Shown here in pieces: positions 1 through 8,045 of a stretch of 31,305 bases of DNA. The notes beneath the pieces were generated by a model. The model did no database searches. It saw only the letters and a program-made list of their open reading frames with translations, and was not told the origin of the DNA. This stretch comes from URNF01 sp045649855. GTDB taxonomy: Bacteria > Bacillota > Clostridia > Oscillospirales > Acutalibacteraceae. A program made the position numbers and the translations under genes. How positions within the stretch are numbered: position 1 is the stretch's first letter; each line of letters opens with the position of its first letter. The stretch covers positions 1 through 31,305 of the forward strand of contig JAZRQN010000127.1 in the NCBI GenBank assembly GCA_045649855.1, read 5' to 3'.

Positions 1-22
1 TTTTTTAGTGGAACAACAACAG

Positions 23-56
23 AAAAAGTCCCGCCGAAAAAAGGGCGGGACTTTTT
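23..56 (-). terminator. Intrinsic terminator of tRNA-Lys
   Basis: A perfect 13-bp stem (23-35 with 44-56) closes an 8-nt loop, and the stem ends in A/T runs on both sides. On the minus strand it begins two bases beyond the encoded CCA of the tRNA, so it ends that transcript. The T run on the plus side means it could also stop transcription coming from the left edge. Confidence 0.85.
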
Positions 57-57
57 T

Positions 58-133
58 TGGTGACCCATCGGGGATTCGAACCCCGGACACCTTGATTAAA
101 AGTCAAGTGCTCTACCGACTGAGCTAATGGCTC
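58..133 (-). tRNA. tRNA-Lys (anticodon TTT), CCA encoded
   Basis: The minus strand folds as a complete cloverleaf. The D stem is GCTC/GAGC, the anticodon stem CTTGA/TCAAG around loop CTTTTAA (anticodon TTT, lysine), and the T arm CGGGG-TTCGAAT-CCCCG. The discriminator is A and the 3' CCA is encoded at 58-60. The acceptor strands are GAGCCAT and ATGGGTC. They pair at six of seven positions but leave G3 opposite G70. Clostridial tRNA-Lys normally pairs here (either GAGCCAT/ATGGCTC or GACCCAT/ATGGGTC), so one base differs from a functional-looking parent. The gene stands alone between a consensus promoter and a strong terminator. Confidence 0.95.
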
Positions 134-148
134 GTACAACGCTTGACT

Positions 149-177
149 ATTATAACCAAAGATAATTGAAATGTCAA
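149..177 (-). promoter_or_regulatory. Consensus sigma-A promoter of tRNA-Lys
   Basis: On the minus strand TTGACA (172-177) and TATAAT (149-154) are separated by exactly 17 bp. Both hexamers match the housekeeping consensus perfectly. The start point would fall near 142, about 9 nt before the mature tRNA 5' end at 133. Confidence 0.9.
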
Positions 178-212
178 GAAAAATCTTTGAAAATATTGAA
201 AAATTTTTCGCG

Positions 213-2534
213 TTACTTTTTATGCATCAAAACAACCGCTACCGTCATATCATCCGCCTGCGTTTTGTCCTGACAGCGGGACACCGCTTCTTCCAACAAA
301 CCGTTTGCCAGTTGCTCGGCAGTGCCTTGCGAATCCCGTAAAAATTCTTCGATCCACGACAAACCATCAAACAGCATACCGTCGCTCATCAGTAACACCA
401 CATCCTCATCGCGCAGTGCATCTTTGTATACCGCAAAGCCCACCTCCTGCAAAATGCCAACGGGTAAAGACGGCATATCGATACGGGATATTCTGCCATC
501 ACATTTCAAAACGGAAGGTGCCGCCCCTGCTTTATACACACAAACGCCACCCGTAAACAAGTCAACTTCCAGCACGTCCAAAGTGGTCAGGCTCTCATCA
601 CCCGACTTTGCCAGCAACGCTGTGTTGACCAGTTTCAGCACCGTATCCGGTGCCAGGCCGGCGCGAAGCAGTCTGGCGGTGATACCTGCCGCCATAGTAC
701 CGTCCACAGCCGCTCTGCCACCACTCCCCATACCGTCGCTCAAAATGCAGGTAAACTTACCACCATCCGTATACCGCTCGCACACATCGCCCGACAGTTT
801 CTCTCCCACACACGTTTGTTGTGCCAAGCCGAATTCCGCTTTGAAACGGGGACGTTCGATCATGGTGATCTTCACCATCCCCTGCATTTCCAGCACGTCA
901 GGTTTATCAAATTCCCGACCGCAACACGTTTCCATTTCGCGAAACCATCTGCCGCCGTCCAGACACACCGCAACGTCCTGCGCCAAGATCTCCACCGTCA
1001 TCCGTCCGCGATGATCCAACGAACACACCGCTTCTTCCACCGGCATACCGAAATCCTCACACAGCGACACCACCCGTCCTGCGATCTCTACATCCACTCT
1101 TCTGTCTCCGGCAAAGCGAGCACCCAGTTCGGACAATACGTCCCCCATCCCCGAAAATTGTTCTGAAATCACCGATCGGATCTCGGACAAACGCTGCCAC
1201 GCACTTTCCCTTTGCAGGTACAGTTGATAGCCGCGCCCTACCTGCGCCGCCACCTCTCCCTGCCTGCGACAGGTCCTTGCAAGACTGCCGCGAAGGTCCT
1301 CTTTGGTAACGGTACACTTTTCACGCAACACAGGCGTCAGTTGATTGAACGCATCCATCGTTTCGGAAAACGTCGTTTCCCAGCAATACATCTTGAGTCC
1401 GCAATCACGGCATACGGTATCCCCCACATATCGATACATCGATCCCAGATCAGGCGCACCGTAACGAGTGAGTTTTTTGGATACTTGTTCCACCGTATCC
1501 GCCACCTCTTGCATCGCGGTTGCCGCCACGTCCAAGCGCATACTCATCGAACGGCGCAGTCCTTCCACCGCGGGCAGGTGTTGTCCAAACACCAAAAATC
1601 GCCGCAACAGCTTATCCACACGCCGTGGCAGAATCACAAACACCACGCAAGCGGCGACCGCTTCATAAATGGATACCGCCACCAACATATCCGCCTGCGC
1701 ACTGAGGATCAACAACAGATGCGCAATCAGGTATACCCCTGCAATCGCAAACCTGCCGTATTTTGAAAACACCCCCGACAGCAATCCCCCCAATCCCAGT
1801 GCCAACGCCACGTGCGGGCGTTCGGGCGAAGACAGTGCAAACGCCGTTGCCAATATCGCGCCTGCAACCGCTCCGCTTTGTTCGCGACCGCTCCTTGCAA
1901 ACAGCATCACCAACACGCCTGCCAGTATTCTGCCGGGTGAAATCATCGAAAATTCAATCGGCGCTAGACCCATCAAAGCGACCGCACCGAGTAGAATGAC
2001 CCCCGTCTGTTCGGACAAACTCAACACGGTGCATCCTCGCGCGCGGTGCAAATACATGTATATCTCGCCAAAAAAATAAGCAAATCCGCCTGCCAGCATA
2101 CCTTCCGCCACCATCAACAATATCGGTAACAGCCCATCGCCACTCGGTACCAGCAAACCGCTCGCCACCACCGCACCAAAACCGAGAAGTGGGGAAAACG
2201 CCTTGTGCCGTGCTACCGTCGGCAATACGCCGAACACCCACCGTACCGCTCCTGCCAGCGCCACCGCGACCATGTACCTCAGCGGGAAACCTTCCCCTTT
2301 CAGCATATAGCCAATCATCGTAGCTATGTAGATCAAAATGCCGCCCGTGCCGTCAATGGATGCCGCCAGGCTCACCCCGAACGGTGCCATCACGTCATAT
2401 ATCCGCGCTTGCGGCAATACCAACCCCAGTGCCATAAACGCCAATGTCGTAAATATCCGCACGTTCCCTTCCGCTTGTTCTTCGGTTTCCCCAACCGTCG
2501 TCGGCATACCTGCCAAAGCCTTTTCTTTCAACAT
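213..2534 (-). CDS. spoIIE: Stage II sporulation protein E, membrane-anchored PP2C phosphatase
   Basis: This 773-residue protein matches SpoIIE, the septal phosphatase that dephosphorylates SpoIIAA and so activates sigma-F in the forespore. The N-terminal part (about residues 25-300) is a series of hydrophobic segments. A middle regulatory region with several Cys residues follows. The C-terminal PP2C domain carries the metal-binding motifs SDGMGSGG (D600), MSDGM (D718) and ADDMT (D761-D762). The open frame runs back to 2666, but I start at 2534 because GGAG lies 5 nt upstream of that ATG, while the upstream part is basic and unlike the family. Length is slightly below B. subtilis SpoIIE (827 aa). 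It implies an endospore-forming lineage, though the gene can persist in relatives that rarely sporulate. Confidence 0.95.
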   Translation of the reverse strand: MLKEKALAGMPTTVGETEEQAEGNVRIFTTLAFMALGLVLPQARIYDVMAPFGVSLAASIDGTGGILIYIATMIGYMLKGEGFPLRYMVAVALAGAVRWVFGVLPTVARHKAFSPLLGFGAVVASGLLVPSGDGLLPILLMVAEGMLAGGFAYFFGEIYMYLHRARGCTVLSLSEQTGVILLGAVALMGLAPIEFSMISPGRILAGVLVMLFARSGREQSGAVAGAILATAFALSSPERPHVALALGLGGLLSGVFSKYGRFAIAGVYLIAHLLLILSAQADMLVAVSIYEAVAACVVFVILPRRVDKLLRRFLVFGQHLPAVEGLRRSMSMRLDVAATAMQEVADTVEQVSKKLTRYGAPDLGSMYRYVGDTVCRDCGLKMYCWETTFSETMDAFNQLTPVLREKCTVTKEDLRGSLARTCRRQGEVAAQVGRGYQLYLQRESAWQRLSEIRSVISEQFSGMGDVLSELGARFAGDRRVDVEIAGRVVSLCEDFGMPVEEAVCSLDHRGRMTVEILAQDVAVCLDGGRWFREMETCCGREFDKPDVLEMQGMVKITMIERPRFKAEFGLAQQTCVGEKLSGDVCERYTDGGKFTCILSDGMGSGGRAAVDGTMAAGITARLLRAGLAPDTVLKLVNTALLAKSGDESLTTLDVLEVDLFTGGVCVYKAGAAPSVLKCDGRISRIDMPSLPVGILQEVGFAVYKDALRDEDVVLLMSDGMLFDGLSWIEEFLRDSQGTAEQLANGLLEEAVSRCQDKTQADDMTVAVVLMHKK

Positions 2535-2562
2535 CCTCACTCCGTTTTTACAGTTTGAGTCC

Positions 2563-2596
2563 AGTATACACGGTGAAAGGATATATATTTGTCGCA
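2563..2596 (-). promoter_or_regulatory. Candidate Spo0A-controlled promoter of spoIIE
   Basis: A -10-like TATACT (minus strand, 2563-2568) has no good -35 hexamer at the right distance. In that position lies TTTGTCGCA (plus strand 2588-2596), which matches 8 of 9 bases of the 0A box TTTGTCGAA. In B. subtilis, Spo0A-activated sigma-A promoters, including spoIIE, carry 0A boxes over the -35 region. The arrangement fits, but it is a single short motif. Confidence 0.4.
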
Positions 2597-2647
2597 AGCG
2601 CAAGGCGCTTTTTGCCGTAAACCACCTAAAAATGTACGGAAATATAA

Positions 2648-2680
2648 AAAATGCGTATTCCATCACGGAATACGCATTTT
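2648..2680 (-). terminator. Intrinsic terminator after copA
   Basis: A 14-bp perfect stem (2648-2661 with 2667-2680) closes a 5-nt loop and lies just past the copA stop. A T run follows on the minus strand. It separates the copper genes from spoIIE. Confidence 0.85.
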
Positions 2681-2682
2681 CA

Positions 2683-4830
2683 TCATATCTTTTTGCGGCG
2701 TAATAACAGGGAATTGGATACCACCGACACCGAACTCATCGCCATCGCCGCACCTGCAATCACAGGCGACAGGAAACCGAAGGCGGCAAGTGGAATGCCT
2801 ATACAGTTGTAAAAGAACGCCCAAAACAGGTTTTGTTTGATCTTACGCATGGTCGCTTTGGACAAACGCACAGCACGCGGCAAAGCGGCAATACCGCCAA
2901 CCAGTACCACGTCTCCCGTTTCCATAGCAATGTCCGAGCCGTTGCCCATCGCAAACCCCACCGTCGCTTCCGCAAGGGCAGGTGCATCGTTGACACCGTC
3001 GCCAACCATACCGACCACCACGCCGCTATCACTCAATTCACGCACCGTCGCGGCTTTTTCATCCGGCAACACTTCGGCGATCACGTCATCGATATTTGCC
3101 TGTTTGGCAATCGCATATGCCGTTTCTCGTTTATCGCCTGTCAACATCACCGTACGGATATGCATATCGTGCAATGCAGACACCGCTTGTGCAGACACGT
3201 CCCGAACAGGATCGGCAATTGCCAAAACAGCTGCCAGTTCCGCATCCACCGACACGAAAATCACCGTTTTGCCTTCTGCTTGCCGTGCTTGCATCCAGTT
3301 TTCCGCCTTGGTTGTCAGTGTGCCTTGCACATAATCGGCTTTGCCGACCATAACCGTGCGGTTTTCCACCACACCGCTGACACCGTTGCCAACCGATACG
3401 TTCACCGCATCAACGGAAAGCAGATCACCTTTACAGCTGTTCACGACCGCCAACCCCAGCGGATGTTCGGAATACCGTTCTACGGATGCCGCCGCCAACA
3501 GCGTCCACGCCTGTGTGAACGTACCCAAGGTATATACATCGGTAACCTCGGGCTTTCCGGCGGTTACCGTACCTGTTTTATCCAACAACATGGTGTGCAG
3601 ATGGCAGGCATTTTCAAGCGCACGGGCATCCTTGATCAGAATGCCCATTCCTGCGCCTTTGCCCATACCGACCATCAATGCAGTCGGGGTAGCAAGCCCC
3701 AGTGAACAGGGGCAGGCAATCACCAACACCGCCACTGCGTGTTCCACCGCCAGCGAAACGGGAGCACCAAACAGCCACCAACCGCCAAACGTGAGCAACG
3801 CAATCACCAGCACAGACGGTACAAAGTACGCGGCGATGGTATCCGCCAGTTTTTGCACAGGCGCTTTGGAGTTCTGCGCGTTTTCTACCAGTCGGATGAT
3901 ATTGGAGAGCACCGTCTGTTCTCCCACTGCGGTAGCCGTGATCTCCAACACACCGCCACCATTGACCGTACCACCCGTTACCGTATCGGAGACGGTCTTT
4001 TTGATGGGCATACTCTCGCCTGTCAGCATAGATTCGTCCACGTGCGATTCGCCCGACACCACCGTGCCGTCAGTCGGGATATACTCCCCAGCACGCACCA
4101 ATAACCGTTCGCCCTCCGTAACGGTGGACAGCAACACTTGCACCCACTCACCGTTTCGCATCACCGTTGCGGTATCGGGACGGAGTTTCAGCAATTTCTC
4201 AATCGCGGCGGAAGTTTTCGCCTTGGCTCGGCTTTCCAACAACCGTCCGAGCAAGATGAGGGTAATCACCATTGCAGCGCCCTCAAAATACATGTGTTCA
4301 CCGCCTGTCAGCACCGCGTATGTGCTGTACCCCCACGCGGCGGTCGTGCCGAGTGCCACCAACAGATCCATACCCGGGGAGTGATTTTTGAGAGATGCGA
4401 ACGCCGCTTTATAAAAGCCGAAACCTGCCACCAACTGCACAGGGGTGGCAAGCGCGAACTGCAACCAACCGTTATGCAACATATGGGTCAGCGGCGCGTG
4501 CGGTGCTGCAAACATCAGCACCATCATCACCGCAAACGGCAACGATAACACAGCCGCAAACACGAACAACACGGTCAGCCGACCTGCCTCCCGTCTGCGG
4601 AACGCATCGCGATCTTCTACGATGGTATAGCCTGCCTCTTTGACCGCTCTCTCCAGTTTTTTGCGACTGACGACGGTCGGATCACACACAACCTCCGCCC
4701 TGCCGCTCGTAAAACTGACGGTAACCGATTGCACACCCGGCAATTTCTGCAACGCGTGTTCCACAGCAGCGGAACAGCGCACGCAGGACATACCGCCTAC
4801 CGATAAGACGAGCGTTTCATAGCCACTCAT
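2683..4830 (-). CDS. copA: Copper-exporting P1B-type ATPase
   Basis: This 715-residue P-type ATPase exports Cu+ across the cytoplasmic membrane. It has one N-terminal heavy-metal-associated domain with GMSCVRC (Cys16, Cys19). About eight membrane segments follow. The actuator motif is TGES. The transmembrane metal site is CPC (Cys373-Pro-Cys375), typical of Cu+/Ag+ pumps. The phosphorylation site is DKTGT (Asp417), and the hinge motif is GDGVNDAPAL. A single HMA domain is common in Firmicutes, where a separate chaperone supplies the metal. The start overlaps the copZ stop as ATGA, so the two are translationally coupled. No copper repressor gene (copY or csoR) lies in this window. Confidence 0.95.
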   Translation of the reverse strand: MSGYETLVLSVGGMSCVRCSAAVEHALQKLPGVQSVTVSFTSGRAEVVCDPTVVSRKKLERAVKEAGYTIVEDRDAFRRREAGRLTVLFVFAAVLSLPFAVMMVLMFAAPHAPLTHMLHNGWLQFALATPVQLVAGFGFYKAAFASLKNHSPGMDLLVALGTTAAWGYSTYAVLTGGEHMYFEGAAMVITLILLGRLLESRAKAKTSAAIEKLLKLRPDTATVMRNGEWVQVLLSTVTEGERLLVRAGEYIPTDGTVVSGESHVDESMLTGESMPIKKTVSDTVTGGTVNGGGVLEITATAVGEQTVLSNIIRLVENAQNSKAPVQKLADTIAAYFVPSVLVIALLTFGGWWLFGAPVSLAVEHAVAVLVIACPCSLGLATPTALMVGMGKGAGMGILIKDARALENACHLHTMLLDKTGTVTAGKPEVTDVYTLGTFTQAWTLLAAASVERYSEHPLGLAVVNSCKGDLLSVDAVNVSVGNGVSGVVENRTVMVGKADYVQGTLTTKAENWMQARQAEGKTVIFVSVDAELAAVLAIADPVRDVSAQAVSALHDMHIRTVMLTGDKRETAYAIAKQANIDDVIAEVLPDEKAATVRELSDSGVVVGMVGDGVNDAPALAEATVGFAMGNGSDIAMETGDVVLVGGIAALPRAVRLSKATMRKIKQNLFWAFFYNCIGIPLAAFGFLSPVIAGAAMAMSSVSVVSNSLLLRRKKI

Positions 4831-5048
4831 TCGACAACCTCAAAACCGAGTTCAATCACTGCCGTTTTCAGTGCATCCGCACTCGTTTTTCCTACTTTTG
4901 CAATCACGGTAGCGGTCTTCTCTTCCAAGTTTACCTGCGCTTTTTTGACGCCGACAACCGCCTGCAAAGCCTGTTCCACACGTGCCTTGCAATGGCCGCA
5001 GTGCATACCTTCCACTTTCAATACGAAAGTTTCTTTTGCTCCAAACAT
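4827..5048 (-). CDS. copZ: Copper chaperone, HMA domain
   Basis: This 73-residue single-domain protein has the metal-binding loop GMHCGHC and the beta-alpha-beta-beta-alpha-beta pattern of CopZ/Atx1 chaperones, which pass Cu+ to CopA. I start at the ATG at 5048 because GGAGG lies 7 nt upstream. A longer frame to 5081 would place that site inside the coding region. The stop overlaps the copA start by 4 nt. It follows cysS after 57 bp with no clear promoter between them, so it may be read partly from the cysE-cysS transcript. Confidence 0.9.
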   Translation of the reverse strand: MFGAKETFVLKVEGMHCGHCKARVEQALQAVVGVKKAQVNLEEKTATVIAKVGKTSADALKTAVIELGFEVVE

Positions 5049-5073
5049 AGTGTTACCTCCTAAATGGGATAAT

Positions 5074-5096
5074 GGCGGCAAGTTTCACTTGCCGCC
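5074..5096 (-). other. Intergenic hairpin between cysS and copZ
   Basis: A perfect inverted repeat (GGCGGCAAGT with ACTTGCCGCC) closes a 3-nt loop. There is no T run on the copZ side, so it is a poor terminator. It may act as a processing or stability element, or as a protein site. Confidence 0.5.
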
Positions 5097-5105
5097 AACA
5101 TCATC

Positions 5106-6509
5106 TTATCCTCTGTGCCATTTCACGCCCTGGGGAGTATCCTCCAGCACGATGTTTCTGGCTTTCAGTTCATCACGGATGCGATCTGCTTCCGCCCAGT
5201 TTTTCTCGGCGCGCGCCGCGGCACGTGCTTCGATCAACGCTTCGATCTCTGCGTCATCGTCAGCGGCATTATCACGGGAATACAGCAAACCGAGCACATC
5301 CGCCAACTCCGCATACAGCGTTTTCGCGGCGGTTACGGTACCGAGGGTCGCCGTGCCGGGAGCAAGCATCAAGTTGATGTCTTTCACCAAATCGAACAGT
5401 GCCGCAATACCGTCAGCGGTATTCAAATCGTCGTCCATCGCTTCGATGAACTGATTGCGTCTTGCTTCCAATTTGGCGAGGAATGCGGCATCCACATCAC
5501 CTGCAGGTGCATTTTTCTCTGCAAATTCCAACGCGTTTTTGCAGTTGTATAAACGATCGAGCGCCGCTTGCGCCTGCTCAATAATGTCTGCGTTGTAGTT
5601 GATGGGACTGCGATAGGAAGAGGAAATGAGGAAGAAACGAATCGCCTCATATCCGTAGGTGTTCGCCACGTCGCGCACGGTAAAGAAGTTGCCAAGCGAC
5701 TTGGACATTTTCTTATTGTCTACGTTGATATAGCCGTTATGCATCCAGTAACGTGCAAACGGCACACCGTTGCAGCATTCGCTCTGCGCGATCTCGTTTT
5801 CATGGTGGGGGAAGATCAGATCCTGTCCGCCACCGTGAATATCAATGGTCTCACCGAGGAAGCGGCGCGCCATTGCGGAACATTCAATATGCCAGCCGGG
5901 TCTGCCATCACTCCACGGAGAGGGCCAGAACGGCTCGCCGGGTTTTGCAGCCTTCCACAGCGCGAAGTCCAGCGGATCTTCTTTCTGCTCACCCACCGCA
6001 ATACGAGCACCCGACTCCAGATCGTCAATCGGCTGATGGGACAATTTGCCGTATTCTTCGCACTTGCGAGTACGGAAGTACACGTCGCCGTTTGCAGATG
6101 CGTATGCGTAACCACGGTCGATCAGACCCGAAATGATAGACTGGATCTCATCGATGTTTTCGGTCGCTTTGGGATGGGTGGTCGCAGGTTTTACGCCCAA
6201 GCCTCTCGCATCCGTTTCAAATTCCTCGATATATTTCTCGGAAATGACGTCATAGGTAGTACCTTCTTCATTCGCACGGCGGATGATCTTGTCATCGATA
6301 TCGGTGAAGTTCTGCACAAAATTCACTTCATAACCGCGGAATTCAAAATAGCGGCGCAACACGTCAAACACACACAGCGGACGCGCGTTGCCGATATGGA
6401 TGAAGTTATACACGGTCGGGCCGCAAGCGTACAAACGTACCTTGCCTTCCTCGATCGGGATAAAGTCTTCCTTTTGTCTGGTCATGGTGTTGAAAATTTT
6501 AATACCCAT
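5106..6509 (-). CDS. cysS: Cysteinyl-tRNA synthetase
   Basis: This 467-residue class I synthetase charges tRNA-Cys. The HIGH-type signature is HIGN (residues 38-41) and the KMSKS loop is at 267-271. Cys29, the Cys in HIECSAM, and the HHENE segment supply the zinc ligands that recognise the cysteine thiol. Length is normal (B. subtilis 466). GGAGG lies upstream of the ATG. The gene starts 3 nt after the cysE stop, so it shares the Cys T-box leader: serine acetylation and cysteine charging respond together to uncharged tRNA-Cys. Confidence 0.97.
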   Translation of the reverse strand: MGIKIFNTMTRQKEDFIPIEEGKVRLYACGPTVYNFIHIGNARPLCVFDVLRRYFEFRGYEVNFVQNFTDIDDKIIRRANEEGTTYDVISEKYIEEFETDARGLGVKPATTHPKATENIDEIQSIISGLIDRGYAYASANGDVYFRTRKCEEYGKLSHQPIDDLESGARIAVGEQKEDPLDFALWKAAKPGEPFWPSPWSDGRPGWHIECSAMARRFLGETIDIHGGGQDLIFPHHENEIAQSECCNGVPFARYWMHNGYINVDNKKMSKSLGNFFTVRDVANTYGYEAIRFFLISSSYRSPINYNADIIEQAQAALDRLYNCKNALEFAEKNAPAGDVDAAFLAKLEARRNQFIEAMDDDLNTADGIAALFDLVKDINLMLAPGTATLGTVTAAKTLYAELADVLGLLYSRDNAADDDAEIEALIEARAAARAEKNWAEADRIRDELKARNIVLEDTPQGVKWHRG

Positions 6510-6512
6510 TAT

Positions 6513-7145
6513 TTACTCCTCCGTTTTGGTGATAAGTTGTTTCAAAGTGTCAATTTCTGTTTGCAAGCGTTCGAGTTCCTGTGCCACGGGATCGGGAATG
6601 TGAATCTGATCCAGATCCTCCACCTTTTCGCCGTTGCGCCGTACCACTTTAGCAGGAATACCCACCGCGGTGCAGTTATCGGGAATATCGGTCAGCACCA
6701 CCGCGCCTGCGGCGATACGCACATTGTTACCGATGGTAATAGGACCGAGCACCTTCGCACCCGAACCGACCATCACGTTGTTGCCAAGAGTCGGGTGGCG
6801 CTTGCCCTTGTCTTTACCTGTACCACCCAGCGTTACACCTTGATAAATGGTGCAATCATCGCCGATTTCGGTGGTCTCACCGATGACCACCCCCGTGCCG
6901 TGGTCAATAAAAAAACGACGGCCGATGGTAGCGGCAGGGTGAATCTCAATATTCAGCCGACGCACGCACCGCTGGGAGATCCAACGTGCTATAAACGGCA
7001 TCTTGTGTCGATAAAACCAGTTGGCACGACGGTGGGAACGAAGCGCTTTATAGCCATTATACAGCAACATCACCTCAATCGCCGAACTGGCGGCAGGGTC
7101 GCGTTCACGAATGGCGCTGATATCTTCACGCATACGGTCAAACAT
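6513..7145 (-). CDS. cysE: Serine O-acetyltransferase
   Basis: This 210-residue enzyme makes O-acetylserine from serine and acetyl-CoA, the first step of cysteine synthesis. The C-terminal half is a left-handed beta-helix of hexapeptide repeats. It contains the family segments HGTGVVIGETTEIG and GGTGKDKGKRHPT, and ends in VGIPAKVV. The long frame begins at 7223, but that stretch is the transcribed T-box terminator. The ATG at 7145, with AAGGAGT about 7 nt upstream, is the real start. No O-acetylserine sulfhydrylase (cysK) lies in this window. Confidence 0.95.
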   Translation of the reverse strand: MFDRMREDISAIRERDPAASSAIEVMLLYNGYKALRSHRRANWFYRHKMPFIARWISQRCVRRLNIEIHPAATIGRRFFIDHGTGVVIGETTEIGDDCTIYQGVTLGGTGKDKGKRHPTLGNNVMVGSGAKVLGPITIGNNVRIAAGAVVLTDIPDNCTAVGIPAKVVRRNGEKVEDLDQIHIPDPVAQELERLQTEIDTLKQLITKTEE

Positions 7146-7169
7146 GGTATCACTCCTTATATAGTAAAT

Positions 7170-7421
7170 AAAAAAATCCCCCGGTGGGTATCCCCACCGG
7201 AGGCGTAGTTTACGCGGTTCCACTCCGATTTATCACTTTAAGGGACACTGTCGATCCCCTTGCCGATAACGGCGGCTGCCGTAACGGGATACTGGGAAGA
7301 CCGTTCCCCCGTTCTGCCGTCAGGTGCATTTCGCCGTTTCTTCCGTGAAGAACGCTTACAGCCGTGGCGTTCTCTCTCTGGCACGTCGTCAAGCGGTTAC
7401 TTTTCCTGCCGATTGCATTTC
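7170..7421 (-). promoter_or_regulatory. T-box leader, cysteine-specific
   Basis: On the minus strand the leader holds every T-box part in order. There is an AGTA on the 5' side of the specifier loop and an AGAGAGAG bulge. The specifier TGC (7326-7328) is followed by A and flanked by helices CAGG/CCTG and CCG/CGG. The T-box motif TGGAACCGCG is at 7213-7222. A terminator (stem 7181-7188 with 7193-7200) is followed by seven T. The bulge reads TGGA, whose last base pairs with discriminator U73, the usual base in tRNA-Cys. Codon and discriminator therefore agree. Uncharged tRNA-Cys should stabilise the antiterminator and switch on cysE-cysS. Confidence 0.93.
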
Positions 7422-7427
7422 CAGTAC

Positions 7428-7456
7428 ATTATATACGAACTTTTTCAAAATGTCTA
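7428..7456 (-). promoter_or_regulatory. Sigma-A promoter of the cysE-cysS leader
   Basis: On the minus strand TAGACA (7451-7456) and TATAAT (7428-7433) have a 17-bp spacer. Transcription would start near 7421, just before stem I of the T-box. The -35 element lies only 8 bp from the pgsA stop. Confidence 0.85.
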
Positions 7457-7463
7457 CACTTTT

Positions 7464-8045
7464 TTACGTATCCAAGAAATATTTGCGGCCATTCCACACA
7501 TACTGCACACCGGAAGTGATGGTGAGTACCACCGAAATCCAAACGAGGATCTGACCAACAAAGAGGAACACGTCAAACATCGTGCTGCACTGCGGCGCAA
7601 GCATTGCGTCCTGATGACTGCACACTTCCAACGCTACGATCATATAGATGATCGCCACAAACTGCATCACCGTTTTGAGTTTGCCTGCATTGCTGGCGGC
7701 AATCACGTTACCGTCTTTCGCGGCAAGCAAGCGCACCGAAGTTACCATAAATTCGCGAGTCAAAATCAGCATGATCGCCCACACGTCGATACAGCCAACC
7801 GCCAGAAAGCCGAGAAAAGCCGCGGTGGTCAGCATTTTATCCGCAAGCGGATCCAAAAACTTGCCAAGGTTGGTGATCAGATTGCGGCTGCGCGCGATCT
7901 TTCCGTCAAACATATCGGTCAGCGCCGCGGCGCCAAACACCAAGCCTGCCGCCAGATAATGAAACGGAAACTGCACCATAAACAGCAACAAGAACAACGG
8001 CACCAAAATGATGCGTACAACGGTCAATTTATTCGGTAAATTCAT
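7464..8045 (-). CDS. pgsA: CDP-diacylglycerol-glycerol-3-phosphate 3-phosphatidyltransferase
   Basis: This 193-residue integral membrane enzyme makes phosphatidylglycerol phosphate, the precursor of phosphatidylglycerol. The full CDP-alcohol phosphatidyltransferase signature is present: D44-x2-D47-G48-x2-A51-R52-x8-G61-x3-D65-x3-D69. Hydrophobic segments cover most of the remaining length. The start overlaps the rimO end by 17 nt, with GGAG upstream inside rimO. The rimO-pgsA order is common in Firmicutes. Confidence 0.93.
   Translation of the reverse strand: MNLPNKLTVVRIILVPLFLLLFMVQFPFHYLAAGLVFGAAALTDMFDGKIARSRNLITNLGKFLDPLADKMLTTAAFLGFLAVGCIDVWAIMLILTREFMVTSVRLLAAKDGNVIAASNAGKLKTVMQFVAIIYMIVALEVCSHQDAMLAPQCSTMFDVFLFVGQILVWISVVLTITSGVQYVWNGRKYFLDT

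Noticed and set aside
2535..2666. N-terminal extension of spoIIE to 2666
   Set aside because: The added 44 residues are unlike SpoIIE, overlap the candidate promoter, and the downstream ATG has a good ribosome site.
5568..7208. Long plus-strand open frame (546 codons) opposite cysS and cysE
   Set aside because: It is antisense to two clearly conserved genes, crosses the T-box leader region boundary, and resembles no protein family. It follows from the codon bias of the genuine genes.
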